This document shows positions 42,836 through 51,807 of a DNA stretch of 64,000 nucleotides, one piece after another (the stretch's first letter is position 1; every line of letters starts with the position of its first letter). The stretch is from Falsiroseomonas sp051433195 (GTDB lineage: Bacteria > Pseudomonadota > Alphaproteobacteria > Acetobacterales > Acetobacteraceae). Where the stretch lies: assembly GCF_051433195.1 (NCBI RefSeq), contig NZ_JBHMFT010000005.1, positions 1-64,000 on the forward strand, in the 5' to 3' direction. A model generated the notes under the pieces. The model ran no database searches. It had not been told where the DNA came from and was given only the letters and a program-made list of their open reading frames with translations. The position numbers were made by a program, and so were the translations under genes.

Positions 42836-45220
42836 TCAGGCCGCCGTACGGGCGGCGCCAGGGGAAGACTGGATCGCCTGCCAGACCCGCTCCGGCGTCG
42901 CCGGCATGTCGATGTGCCGGATGCCCAGCGGCGACAGCGCATCGACCACGGCATTCATCACCGCCGGCAGGGAGCCCGCGCAACCCGCCTCACCGCATCC
43001 CTTCGCACCCAGCGGGTTCGTCGTCGCCGGAACCGGATGGCTGACGAAGCCGATCAGCGGCATGTCGCCGGCGCGTGGCAGCGCGTAGTCGAGGTAGCTG
43101 CCGGTCTGGAGCTGGCCATCCTCGCCGAAGGCGACGCTTTCCAGCAACGCCTGGCCGATTCCCTGTGCAATACCGCCATGCGCCTGACCTGCGACCAGCA
43201 GCGGGTTCACGATGACACCGAAATCGTTCACCGACATGTAGCGATCCACCTGGACGATGCCGGTCTCCGGGTCGATCTCGACCTCGGCGACGTGGCATCC
43301 ATTCGGATAGGCCTGCGGCGCCTGGTCGAAGACATGGGTGACATCCAGCGTCGCCGGCACGCCCTCGGGCAGCGACGGCGCCGCCCGCAGCCTGGCGGCC
43401 AGCGCCATGATGCCGATGCCGCGGTCGGTGCCGGCGATCAGGAAGCGCCCTTCGCCAGAGTCCGGATGCGCCTCGAACTCGATGTCGCCCGCCGCTGCTT
43501 CCAACACCCAGGCGGCTGCCGCGCGCCCCTTCTCCACCACCAGGTCGGCGGCTTCGACGATCGCGGCGCCGGAGGCCATCAGGGACTTGGAGCCGCCGGT
43601 CCCGCCACCCGCCACCAGCTCATCCGAATCGCCCTGGAGCAGCCTGATCTGGTGGAAGGGGATGCCGATGGACTGGTGCAGCACCTGCGCGAAGGCGCTC
43701 CAGTGGCCCTGCCCGTAGTCCAGGGTGCCGGTGATGATCGTCACCGTGCCGTCCTTCTCAAACCGGATTCCGCCCTGTTCCTTGGTCGGCGGCGCCGTGC
43801 ATTCCAGGAAGTTGCCGATGCCAAGGCCGCGCAGCAGGCCGCGCTCGGCGCTGGCTGCCTTGCGCGCGGCGAAGCCCGCCACATCGGCCGCCTCCAGCGT
43901 TCGATCCAGCAACGCGGTGAAGTCGCCGCCATCATAGGTGCTGCCGGATGCCGCGGCGTAGGGGAACTGGTCCGGGCGGATGTGGTTGCGGCGGCGCAGG
44001 TCCAGCGCGTCGATCCCCATCTCCCGCGCCGCCGCCTCGATCAGCCGCTCCATGAAGTAGTTGCCCTCCGGCCGCCCCGCGCCGCGATAGGCCGAGACGG
44101 GGGAGGTGTTGGTCAGGAGGCAGCGGGTCGAGACCTCGATCAGCGGCGTGGCGTAGTTGGACTGGACGTTCTTCCAGAAATTGCCCGTGCCCATCAGCGG
44201 CGCGACGGTGGACAGGTAGGCGCCCATGTTGGCGAAGGATGTCAGCCTGACCGCGAGGAACCGGCCTTGCGCGTCGAGTGCGAGTTCCGCCGCCACCTCA
44301 TGGTCGCGACCATGCTGGTCCGACATGAAGCTGCCGGTCCGCTCATCCGTCCACTTGACCGGCCGGCCCAGCTGCTTCGCGGCGTGCAGCAGGCAGGCGT
44401 ATTCGGGGTAGGCGTTGGCCTTCATGCCGAAGCTGCCGCCGACATTCCCGGTGAGGATCCGCACCTGCTCCGTCGGCACCTTCAGGATTTCGTTGGCCAT
44501 CTGGGCGCGCAGGCCGAAGACACCCTGGCAGCCCAGGCGCAGCACATGCCGGCCGTCCTCGAAGCTGCCGATGGCGCTGCGCGGTTCCATGGCGCAGACG
44601 ACGATGCGGTTGTTGCGGATGGACAGCCTGGTGACGTGGGCCGCCTTGGCGAAAGCCGCCTCGACCTTGGCGCTGTCGCCCTGGTGGAAATCCAGCACGA
44701 GGTTGCCGGAAATCTCCTCATACAGCTGTGGTGCGTCGGCCGCCGCCGCGGCCGAAGCCTCGGTGACTGCCGGAAGCATGTCGATGTCGAGTTCGACCGC
44801 CTCCGCCGCATCCTTGGCCTCCGCGCGCGTGTCGGCCACGACGAAGGCTACGGGATCACCGACGAAGCGCACCTTGTCGGTCGCCAGCGGGTGGCGGAGC
44901 GTGGTGCGCAGCGGCGACCCGTCCCGGTTCTTCAGCGGCATGCCGCACTTCATCGGACCATAGCCCGCGGCCACGAGGTCTGCGCCGGTCCATACGCCAA
45001 GTACGCCCGGCATGGCGCGCGCCGCCTCGGTCCCGATGCCGCGGATCACGCCATGGGCGTAGGGGCTGCGCACCATGACGCACCAGACCTGGCCGGGCAG
45101 CGCGATGTCATCGGTGTACCGCCCCTGCCCGGTCAGCAGAACGGGGTCTTCCGCGCGCGGGACGGGCTGGCCGATGCCGAACTTCAGGCGGGTCGTATCC
45201 AGCATGTTGGTGTCGGGCAT
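42836..45220 (-). CDS. Molybdenum hydroxylase large subunit (xanthine dehydrogenase / CoxL form II-like)
   Basis: A 794-residue molybdopterin-binding subunit. The N-terminal half has GIGQPVPRAEDPVLLTGQGR and VFVGD-type segments. The molybdenum domain has GGSFGMKANAYPEYACLLHA and the active-site loop SAYRGAGRPEGNYFMERLIE. The AYRGAGR loop marks the form II relatives, not the true CO dehydrogenases (AYXCSFR). The C-terminus carries GAKGCGEAGCAGSLPAVMNA. No FAD or iron-sulfur subunit is next to it, which is unusual. It needs molybdopterin made via MoaA (58257-59249). Confidence 0.9.
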   Translation of the reverse strand: MPDTNMLDTTRLKFGIGQPVPRAEDPVLLTGQGRYTDDIALPGQVWCVMVRSPYAHGVIRGIGTEAARAMPGVLGVWTGADLVAAGYGPMKCGMPLKNRDGSPLRTTLRHPLATDKVRFVGDPVAFVVADTRAEAKDAAEAVELDIDMLPAVTEASAAAAADAPQLYEEISGNLVLDFHQGDSAKVEAAFAKAAHVTRLSIRNNRIVVCAMEPRSAIGSFEDGRHVLRLGCQGVFGLRAQMANEILKVPTEQVRILTGNVGGSFGMKANAYPEYACLLHAAKQLGRPVKWTDERTGSFMSDQHGRDHEVAAELALDAQGRFLAVRLTSFANMGAYLSTVAPLMGTGNFWKNVQSNYATPLIEVSTRCLLTNTSPVSAYRGAGRPEGNYFMERLIEAAAREMGIDALDLRRRNHIRPDQFPYAAASGSTYDGGDFTALLDRTLEAADVAGFAARKAASAERGLLRGLGIGNFLECTAPPTKEQGGIRFEKDGTVTIITGTLDYGQGHWSAFAQVLHQSIGIPFHQIRLLQGDSDELVAGGGTGGSKSLMASGAAIVEAADLVVEKGRAAAAWVLEAAAGDIEFEAHPDSGEGRFLIAGTDRGIGIMALAARLRAAPSLPEGVPATLDVTHVFDQAPQAYPNGCHVAEVEIDPETGIVQVDRYMSVNDFGVIVNPLLVAGQAHGGIAQGIGQALLESVAFGEDGQLQTGSYLDYALPRAGDMPLIGFVSHPVPATTNPLGAKGCGEAGCAGSLPAVMNAVVDALSPLGIRHIDMPATPERVWQAIQSSPGAARTAA

Positions 45221-45380
45221 GAAGATCCTCGCGACTTGACTTGATCAACCTGGGCAGCGACGCGAGCCTGGTAAGAGGCGACGCCACTGCCCGCATGAAC
45301 AACAGTGTCGCTCCGCGCTGCCGCACGCGCAAATCAGGCGCCTCTGGCCATTCCGGACGATCCGCCGCAGAAGGCGGGGC

Positions 45381-46640
45381 ATGAGCGACATACATCCCTC
45401 CACCGGCCAGACCGCAAATGGCGTCGATGTTGTCGGCGCCGGTCCGGCGGGATTGATCGCCGCGGAAATCCTGGCCCAGGCCGGCATTCCGGTCACGGTT
45501 CATGACCAGATGCCCTCGGTTGGCCGCAAGTTCCTGATGGCGGGGCGCGGCGGCCTCAACCTCACGCATTCCGAACCGCTGGACATGTTTCTGGCGCGGT
45601 ACCGCCCAGCCGCGCCGCTGCTGCTCGATGCGGTCCGGGCGTTCCCGCCTGCCGCGCTGATGGCCTGGTGCCAGGGGCTTGGCATCGAAACCTTCCAGGG
45701 CAGCAGCGGCCGGATCTTCCCGGCCACGCTGAAGGCATCTCCGATGCTGCGCGCCTGGCTGGGACGCCTGTCAACGCTGGGCGTCGCCATCCAGCCACGA
45801 AGCCGGTGGCTCGGGTGGGCGGAGGATGGTGGCGCGCGCTTCGCCGACGCACCGGCGCAGCCTGCGCCAGCTGCCACGATCCTGGCGCTCGGCGGCGCAT
45901 CTTGGCCGCGGCTCGGCTCGGACGGGCTGTGGCCGCAGGCCCTGCCGGGGGTGCAAGTCTCCCCCTGGGCCCCCTCCAACATGGGGTTCCAGGTCGACTG
46001 GTCCGGGTTCTTCCAGGCGCGGCACGATGGCGCGCCGTTGAAGCGCATCGCCCTGCAGTTCGAGGGTCTCCGGGTGAAGGGTGAAGCGCGGGTGACCCTC
46101 CGCGGCATCGAGGGCCAGGCAATCTATGCGCTTTCAGCCCAACTCCGGGAGGCGATCGCCGCACGCGGACCGGTCGAGATCCAGCTGGACCTCCGTCCCG
46201 ATCTGCCGGAGCGCGAGGTGGCGGCGCGGTTGGCGGCGCGGCCGCGGGCGGAGTCGCTGTCCAACGGGCTCCGCAAGGCCCTGTCCCTGCCACCGGTCGC
46301 AGCTGGCCTGATCCAGGAAGCCCTTCGCCGTGGAGCGGGACCAATCCCGCACCTGGTCAAGGCCCTGCCGATCAGGGTCACGGCCCCGGCGCCACTGGCG
46401 CGCGCCATCTCGTCGGCGGGCGGTCTCGACTGGTCCGAATTGGACGCGCGCTTCATGCTGAAGGCCCGGCCCAGCGTCTTTGCCTGCGGCGAGATGCTGG
46501 ACTGGGAGGCGCCGACCGGCGGATACCTGCTGCAGGCCTGCTTCAGCACCGGCGTCGCCGCAGCCCGCGGGGCGCTCGACTGGATCAGTGAACAGAACGA
46601 CGTCAGACCGGCACTGCGCCGGGCGGCTTCAGCGCCATGA
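45381..46640 (+). CDS. NAD(P)/FAD-dependent oxidoreductase, TIGR03862-type flavoprotein
   Basis: A 419-residue flavoprotein of the HI0933-like family. The N-terminal dinucleotide fold reads VVGAGPAGLIAAEILAQAG. It is followed by KFLMAGRGGLNLTHSEPLD, typical of the subfamily. The C-terminus has ACGEMLDWEAPTGGYLLQAC and a final helix, closing the FAD site. Its substrate is unknown. Its end overlaps the end of the convergent Lrp gene by 38 bases. Confidence 0.87.
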   Translation: MSDIHPSTGQTANGVDVVGAGPAGLIAAEILAQAGIPVTVHDQMPSVGRKFLMAGRGGLNLTHSEPLDMFLARYRPAAPLLLDAVRAFPPAALMAWCQGLGIETFQGSSGRIFPATLKASPMLRAWLGRLSTLGVAIQPRSRWLGWAEDGGARFADAPAQPAPAATILALGGASWPRLGSDGLWPQALPGVQVSPWAPSNMGFQVDWSGFFQARHDGAPLKRIALQFEGLRVKGEARVTLRGIEGQAIYALSAQLREAIAARGPVEIQLDLRPDLPEREVAARLAARPRAESLSNGLRKALSLPPVAAGLIQEALRRGAGPIPHLVKALPIRVTAPAPLARAISSAGGLDWSELDARFMLKARPSVFACGEMLDWEAPTGGYLLQACFSTGVAAARGALDWISEQNDVRPALRRAASAP

Positions 46641-47076
46641 GGACGAAGGAACTGCGCGTCTCCTTCACCCCCGGCATGCGCAGCAGCGCCTTCAGGGCGA
46701 AGTCCGCATAGGCTTCGAAATCCGCGGCGACGACGTGCAGCATGTAGTCCATCCCGCCGCTCATCGCATAGGCGGCCACGACCTCCGGCCGCGAAGCCAG
46801 CGCCTTGTGGAAGCCGCTCGCGACCTCCTCGGAATGGGAGGACAGGGCGACCTGCACGAAGGCCTGGATGGGCAGGCCGACCCGCGCCGGGTCGACCACG
46901 GCGGCATAGCCGGCGATGACGCCCGCTTCCTCCATCCGCCGGATGCGTCGCAGGCAGGGCGTCGCCGAAAGGCCCACCTGCTCGGCCAGGAGCGTGACGG
47001 CGATGCGGCCATCCTGCTGCAGGGCACGAAGGATACGCCGGTCCATCTCGTCCAGGCTGATGGTGGATTTGGCCAT
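46603..47076 (-). CDS. Lrp/AsnC family transcriptional regulator
   Basis: A 157-residue regulator. Its helix-turn-helix region is DEMDRRILRALQQDGRIAV and LLAEQVGLSATPCLRRIRRM. The RAM domain contains AYAMSGGMDYMLHVVAADFE and GVKETRSSFVLMAL. It is head to head with hppD, so it probably controls tyrosine catabolism. It is a distinct gene from the Lrp at 19223-19678. Confidence 0.88.
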   Translation of the reverse strand: MAKSTISLDEMDRRILRALQQDGRIAVTLLAEQVGLSATPCLRRIRRMEEAGVIAGYAAVVDPARVGLPIQAFVQVALSSHSEEVASGFHKALASRPEVVAAYAMSGGMDYMLHVVAADFEAYADFALKALLRMPGVKETRSSFVLMALKPPGAVPV

Positions 47077-47107
47077 GCCGAAGCCCCGATTTGGTCGAAC
47101 TGCATAG

Positions 47108-47163
47108 CCTAGGCGGCTCTCGTGGCCAAATTCGGCGAAATTCGTTCCCTGCGATGCCCTAGG
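47108..47163. promoter_or_regulatory. Paired CCTAGG palindromes between Lrp and hppD
   Basis: Two copies of CCTAGG lie at 47108-47113 and 47158-47163, 50 bases apart, about five helical turns. The first is inside the larger imperfect palindrome AGCCTAGGCGGCT. This fits looping or wrapping by an Lrp-type octamer. It is inference from spacing and position. Confidence 0.35.
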
Positions 47164-47198
47164 CTCACAAGTCGAAGCTCAGGGAGCGAAGGACGCCA

Positions 47199-48305
47199 AT
47201 GGATATCCCGCCAGATCGCACGGCCCTTGCGGGCCGCATCTCCGACGCCAACCCGATGGGCACGGACGGCTTCGAGTTCGTCGAGTTCACTGGCCCGGAC
47301 ATTCCCTACCTCGAGGATCTGTTCCGCCGCATGGGCTTCGTGGCCGTGGCTCGCCATCGGTCCAAGGCGGTCACGCTCTGGCGGCAGGGTGGCGTAAACT
47401 TCCTGATCAATGCGGAGCCGGAAAGCTTCGCGCAGGCCTTCGCCAGGGTGCACGGCCCCTGCGCCTGCGCCATGGCCTTTCGGGTTGCGGACGCGGCCCA
47501 GGCCTATCGCCGCGCCCTCTCGCTGGGCGCCAAGGCCGTGACCGGGAAGGTCGGGCCCATGGAGTTGAATATTCCCGCGATCGAGGGCATCGGCGGCTCG
47601 CTCCTGTACTTCGTCGATCGCTACGGACCGCGCGGCACCATCTACGATGTTGATTTCACCTGGATCGGCGACAAGGACGCAGGGCCAGCGGGCCACGGTT
47701 TGACGGTCATCGATCACCTGACGCACAACGTGCATCGGGGGCGCATGGACGTCTGGTGGCAGTTCTACGCCGATCTCTTCAACTTTCGCGAGATCCGGTA
47801 CTTCGATATCGAGGGCAAGCTTACCGGGCTGAAGTCACGCGCGTTGACGTCACCCTGCGGCCAGATCCGCATCCCGATCAACGAAAGCTCCGATGATCGG
47901 AGCCAGATCGAGGAGTTCCTGCGCGCCTATCACGGCGAGGGAATCCAGCACGTTGCACTTGGGACCAGCGACATCCACGCCAGCGTGGAGGCCATGCGGC
48001 ATGGCGCCGTGGCGTTCCTGGACACGCCCGAAACCTACTACGAATTGCTGCCCCAGCGCCTGCCGGGTGGCGGCATGGACCTGGAGAGACTGCGCCGCAA
48101 CCGCATCCTCATGGATGGAGCGCCGACTCCCGAGGGTGGCAGGCTGCTCCAGATCTTCACCGGGAACGTGATCGGTCCGATTTTCTTCGAGTTGATCCAG
48201 CGCCAGGGCGACCAGGGCTTCGGCGAAGGTAACTTCAAGGCATTGTTCGAGAGCATCGAGTTGGACCAGATCCGACGCGGCGTGCTCACGACTCCGGATC
48301 GCTGA
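47199..48305 (+). CDS. hppD: 4-hydroxyphenylpyruvate dioxygenase
   Basis: A 368-residue non-haem-iron enzyme turning 4-hydroxyphenylpyruvate into homogentisate in tyrosine breakdown. The iron ligands sit in VIDHLTHNVHRG (His), GIQHVALGTSD (His) and GPIFFELIQRQGDQGFGEG (Glu), followed by NFKALFESIELDQ. The N-terminal vicinal-oxygen-chelate domain starts TDGFEFVEFTGPD. AGGGAGCGAAGGA lies upstream of the ATG. Its 3' end overlaps the convergent fliJ gene by 20 bases. Confidence 0.95.
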   Translation: MDIPPDRTALAGRISDANPMGTDGFEFVEFTGPDIPYLEDLFRRMGFVAVARHRSKAVTLWRQGGVNFLINAEPESFAQAFARVHGPCACAMAFRVADAAQAYRRALSLGAKAVTGKVGPMELNIPAIEGIGGSLLYFVDRYGPRGTIYDVDFTWIGDKDAGPAGHGLTVIDHLTHNVHRGRMDVWWQFYADLFNFREIRYFDIEGKLTGLKSRALTSPCGQIRIPINESSDDRSQIEEFLRAYHGEGIQHVALGTSDIHASVEAMRHGAVAFLDTPETYYELLPQRLPGGGMDLERLRRNRILMDGAPTPEGGRLLQIFTGNVIGPIFFELIQRQGDQGFGEGNFKALFESIELDQIRRGVLTTPDR

Positions 48306-48696
48306 TCGCCCGAGGCCGCAGTTCCTCGATGAGCCGCTGATCCTTCGCCAAGTGCGCCCTGCGCCTGAGCAGGTCTTGGGTGGCAACTTCCGCAGCCAGA
48401 ACCTGTACGGCGATCTCGGCTTTGGCGACGGCCTCCAGAGCCGGCAGGAGCCGGGCGCGGGCCGCGGCTTCTGACTTGACCGCGTCTGCAAACTGGCGCC
48501 GCGCCGCGGGAAGCCAGCGTGCGAAGTCGCTGGCGGAGGCTTCCCCTCGCTCCGCCGCAACTGCTGCCAAGGCTGCGGCTTGAGCGGCCTCCGCCTGAAA
48601 CTCGGCCCGCCGCGCCTGACCGAGTTGATCCCGCGCTTGGTCCATCTCGACCCGCAGCATCAATCGCATGACGTCGAACGGGCTAGTGCGGCGCAT
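48286..48696 (-). CDS. fliJ: FliJ-like flagellar export coiled-coil protein
   Basis: A 136-residue, almost wholly helical protein rich in Ala, Gln, Glu and Arg (MDQARDQLGQARRAEFQAEA, ARRQFADAVKSEAAARARLL). FliJ proteins have this coiled-coil form, bind the export gate and regulate the FliI ATPase. Its gene overlaps the end of fliI by 14 bases, the usual flagellar order. Sequence identity alone would be weak evidence. The context gives the call. Confidence 0.7.
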   Translation of the reverse strand: MRRTSPFDVMRLMLRVEMDQARDQLGQARRAEFQAEAAQAAALAAVAAERGEASASDFARWLPAARRQFADAVKSEAAARARLLPALEAVAKAEIAVQVLAAEVATQDLLRRRAHLAKDQRLIEELRPRAISDPES

Positions 48697-49972
48697 CGAG
48701 GAGGGCCTCCCGCAACTGCTCGAAGGCTTGCTCGAGCGTCGAGACCTCGCCTCGTGCCTGATGCATCACGGCTTCGACCCGGGGCGCCTGGCGCAGGGCC
48801 TGGTCAGTGTCCGCATCGGTACCGGCCCGGTAGGCGCCTAGCCGTACGAGAGCCGCCATCTCGTCACGCAGCGCCAGCGCCTTGCGCGCCTGGCCTGCAA
48901 GCTGTGCCTGTTCGGCGGTGAGACAGCCGGGTACCGACCTCGAGAGGCTGCGCAGCACATCCACGGCGGGATAGCGACCGCCCTCGGCGATGCGCCGGTC
49001 CAGCACGACATGCCCGTCGAGAATGCCGCGGACCGCATCGGCAATAGGCTCATCGTGGTCGTCACCCTCGACGAGCACCGTCAGCAGCGCGGTGATGCTG
49101 CCGGCACCCGGACCGCCAGGCCCGGCGCGCTCCAGCAGCGCGGGCAATTCGCGGAAGACGCTCGGCGGGAAGCCGCGGGTTGCAGGTGGCTCGCCGGCGG
49201 CGAGGCCGATCTCGCGACAGGCCAGCGCGAAGCGGGTGACAGAATCGAGCAACAGGAGAACGCGCTGCCCCTGGTCGCGGAAGAACTCCGCAGCCGCAAG
49301 GCTGGTATAGGCGGCTTCGCGCCGCAGGGCCGCCGGCGCGTCCGAGGTCGCGCACACCACCACGCTACGGGCCAGACCAACCGGACCCAGGTCATCCTCG
49401 AGGAATTCACGCAATTCGCGGCCGCGTTCACCGACGAGTCCAAGCACAACGGTGTCGAAGCCGGCAGCGCGCGCGAGTGTTGCAAGCAGCGTGGACTTTC
49501 CGATGCCCGATGCCGCGAACAGGCCGAGACGCTGCCCCTCTCGCGCGGTGCAAAAAGCGTCGAGGACACGCACGCCGAGGCTGATCGGCGGACCGAGGCG
49601 CTGGCGCGTCGCCGCCGAGGGTGCGGCTGCCCGGCTTCGCCTAGGCTCCAGGACATCAATGATGGCACCGAGGCCGTCGATCGGGCGGCCGAGAGGATCA
49701 AGCACACGCCCCCGCCAGCCAGGCCCTATGAGAAGACCGGTCCGATCATCAAGCCAGGCTCCGTTCCCCTCCGCAACGCGGTCAGTTTCCCCGAACATCA
49801 CGGCGCGGGCGCAGGATTGGCTGACCGAGACGATCTCCGCCAGGACCCCGGCGTCATGCGCCGTCCCGACACGGAGACGATCCCCGATGGCACAGGGCGG
49901 CCGGAAACCACTGACCTGGACGCTCAGCAGGTCCGCGCTGCTGACGCGACCTCGCCGCCGAAAGCGGGACAT
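48683..49972 (-). CDS. fliI: Flagellum-specific ATP synthase FliI
   Basis: A 429-residue ATPase of the flagellar type III export apparatus, starting at the ATG at 49972 (a GTG at 50011 is possible). Motifs are the P-loop FAASGIGKSTLLATLARAA, VGERGRELREFLEDDLG and LLLLDSVTRFALACREIGL, then GEPPATRGFPPSVFRELPAL. The substrate-specificity loop resembles FliI/HrcN and not the F1 ATPase. It stands with fliJ only; other flagellar genes are outside the window. Confidence 0.9.
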   Translation of the reverse strand: MSRFRRRGRVSSADLLSVQVSGFRPPCAIGDRLRVGTAHDAGVLAEIVSVSQSCARAVMFGETDRVAEGNGAWLDDRTGLLIGPGWRGRVLDPLGRPIDGLGAIIDVLEPRRSRAAAPSAATRQRLGPPISLGVRVLDAFCTAREGQRLGLFAASGIGKSTLLATLARAAGFDTVVLGLVGERGRELREFLEDDLGPVGLARSVVVCATSDAPAALRREAAYTSLAAAEFFRDQGQRVLLLLDSVTRFALACREIGLAAGEPPATRGFPPSVFRELPALLERAGPGGPGAGSITALLTVLVEGDDHDEPIADAVRGILDGHVVLDRRIAEGGRYPAVDVLRSLSRSVPGCLTAEQAQLAGQARKALALRDEMAALVRLGAYRAGTDADTDQALRQAPRVEAVMHQARGEVSTLEQAFEQLREALLDAPH

Positions 49973-50147
49973 CGTTCGCAACGTGCCAGCAGCAAAGCGC
50001 CAAGCCTGCACTCGTGGGTCCCGAAAAATATGATTTTCTACTTAAACAGATTGCTCTGGATGAGGATGCATTTTTTCAATGAATAAGCTCTTCACAGTTC
50101 GCGTCCAGGTGGTATCGTCACACGCATCAGGTGTGCGGAGGCCTCCC
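49973..50147. promoter_or_regulatory. AT-rich divergent promoter region of fliI and ctrA
   Basis: A 175-base spacer containing locally A/T-rich runs (AAAAATATGATTTTCTAC, ATTTTTTCAATGAATAAG). GGAGG lies just before the ctrA ATG. A full CtrA box (TTAA, seven bases, TTAA) is not seen, only the half TTAA at about 50044. Transcription in both directions is likely. Confidence 0.4.
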
Positions 50148-50882
50148 ATGCGTGTCCTTTTGGTTGAAGACGATACAATTGTGGCGCGAGGCGTTGCGCT
50201 TGCGCTGAAGGCGGCGACGATGATCGTCGACACGGCCGATACAGGTGAGGAGGCGCTCGAACTGGCGCGCCTCTACGACTACGACATCGTCGTCCTCGAC
50301 CTGATGCTGCCCGATATGGAGGGGTATGAAGTCGTCAGGCGGCTGCGCGCAGCCAGGCTGGAGACTCCGGTCCTGATCCTGTCGGGTTTGACCAGGCCGC
50401 AGGCGAAGGTGCGGGGCTTCGGGATGGGGGCTGATGACTGCATCACGAAGCCCTTCGACCAGCAGGAACTGGTTGCGCGCATCCAAGCGATTGTCCGACG
50501 CGCCAAGGGCTTCAGCCAGCCGACCCTGTCCGTTGGGCCACTGACGCTGAACCTGGGGTCGCGAGAGGTTCTGGTAGATGGGCGAGCCGTACATCTGACG
50601 GGCAAGGAATATGCGGTCCTGGAACTCCTGACCCTGCGCAAGGGAATCGTGCTGACCAAGGAGGCCTTTCTGAATCATCTCTACGGCGGGATGGATGAGC
50701 CCGAGGTCAAGATTATCGACGTTTTCATCTGCAAACTCCGCAAGAAGCTCGCAAGTGCTGGCGCCGCCGAGTTGATTGGAACCGTATGGGGACGGGGCTA
50801 TGTGCTCCGCGAACCAAACGGAGGCCTCCGCGTCAGCCCGGGTTCCGACGGCCGGGGTGGGCCAGCCAACGCCGCCGCCTGA
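50148..50882 (+). CDS. ctrA: Cell-cycle response regulator CtrA
   Basis: A 244-residue OmpR-type regulator. The ATG at 50148 follows GGAGG. The receiver domain starts MRVLLVEDDTIVARGVALAL and has the phospho-acceptor Asp51 in DYDIVVLDLMLPD, as in CtrA. The DNA-binding domain has HLTGKEYAVLELLTLRKG, FLNHLYGGMDEPEVKIIDVF and TVWGRGYVLREP, nearly identical to the CtrA signature. In this class it controls flagellar and motility genes. The C-terminal 25 residues are a Gly-rich extension. chpT, its phosphate donor, lies at the end of the che cluster. Confidence 0.9.
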   Translation: MRVLLVEDDTIVARGVALALKAATMIVDTADTGEEALELARLYDYDIVVLDLMLPDMEGYEVVRRLRAARLETPVLILSGLTRPQAKVRGFGMGADDCITKPFDQQELVARIQAIVRRAKGFSQPTLSVGPLTLNLGSREVLVDGRAVHLTGKEYAVLELLTLRKGIVLTKEAFLNHLYGGMDEPEVKIIDVFICKLRKKLASAGAAELIGTVWGRGYVLREPNGGLRVSPGSDGRGGPANAAA

Positions 50883-50982
50883 GCCTGGCACCTCCGCCCT
50901 GCCAGTCCACTCATCGGACCACCGACAGGAAAGCGGGTCGTAATCGGACGCTTTCCAGCGGGTGTCCAATCATCAAGCCGAT

Positions 50983-51807
50983 CTAGGCCGCAGCGCGCTG
51001 TGCTGCGACAGCGTAGGCGCCGCGTTCCCCCTGAACCGGCACCAGCTTTTCGGTCAATCCCAATACCGTTTCCGCGCCGCCAAGATACAGCACCCCGTTT
51101 GGAGCCAACCGCCGCGCCAGTGCCTCCAAAACGCAAGCTTTTGTCGCTGCGTCGAAGTAGATGAGTACGTTCCGGCAGAATATGCCTTCGAACTGACCAA
51201 CTCCAGAAAAATCCTTAAGCAGGTTCCGCTCTTCGAACCGCACGAGGCTGGCAATTTCCGGCAGAATCTTCCACTTGGTTCCATCCTGCCGAAAATACTT
51301 GACAAGAGACCGGATGGGCAGGCCGCGCTGAACTTCGAACTGGGTGAATACTCCTTGGCGCGCTTTCTGCAGGATCTCCGCGGAAATGTCCGTTGCCAGG
51401 ATCTCGACCCGGCTGTCCATCCGACCCGCCACCGCATCGGCGACCAGCATTGCAATCGAGTACGGTTCCTGTCCCGTAGAGCAGGCTGCCGACCAAATCC
51501 GCAGCGGCTTCCCCGGTGTGCGGCTCGCCAGAAGTCTGGGCAGGTTTCGCGCAAGATGATCGAAGGGCTTGCCGTCGCGGAAGAACGAGGATTCGTGGGT
51601 CGTCAGCGCCTCCACCACGGATCGCTCAAGCGCCTCCTCCGTCTGATGCCGCAGTCGTTGACCGAGCGCCGCAAGCGACACGAGGGCGAACTTCGTCAGA
51701 ACGGGGCCGAGCCGCGTTTCCAGCAGGTAGGCCTTATCGCTGGTCAGTACGATCCCTGACCGCCGGCGCACAACGCCGGCAATTGCGGCGAAGTCATCGT
51801 TGGTCAT
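50983..51807 (-). CDS. cheR: Chemotaxis methyltransferase CheR
   Basis: A 274-residue enzyme that methylates glutamates on chemoreceptors using S-adenosylmethionine. The N-terminal helical domain has HESSFFRDGKPFDHLARNL. The methyltransferase fold has IWSAACSTGQEPYSIAML, ILATDISAEILQKARQG and FEGIFCRNVLIYFD. The gene is fused end to start with cheB (ATGA overlap), as in a che operon. Confidence 0.92.
   Translation of the reverse strand: MTNDDFAAIAGVVRRRSGIVLTSDKAYLLETRLGPVLTKFALVSLAALGQRLRHQTEEALERSVVEALTTHESSFFRDGKPFDHLARNLPRLLASRTPGKPLRIWSAACSTGQEPYSIAMLVADAVAGRMDSRVEILATDISAEILQKARQGVFTQFEVQRGLPIRSLVKYFRQDGTKWKILPEIASLVRFEERNLLKDFSGVGQFEGIFCRNVLIYFDAATKACVLEALARRLAPNGVLYLGGAETVLGLTEKLVPVQGERGAYAVAAQRAAA

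Noticed and set aside
42746..45244. An 832-codon plus-strand frame
   Set aside because: It lies opposite the molybdenum hydroxylase gene, has no ribosome-binding site and no family features.
45236..45250. FNR-like sequence TTGACTTGATCAA upstream of the molybdenum hydroxylase
   Set aside because: It is one base short of the TTGAT-N4-ATCAA spacing and the flanking bases do not match.
49973..50147. Full CtrA binding box before ctrA or fliI
   Set aside because: Only a single TTAA half-site is present; the second half at the right distance is missing.
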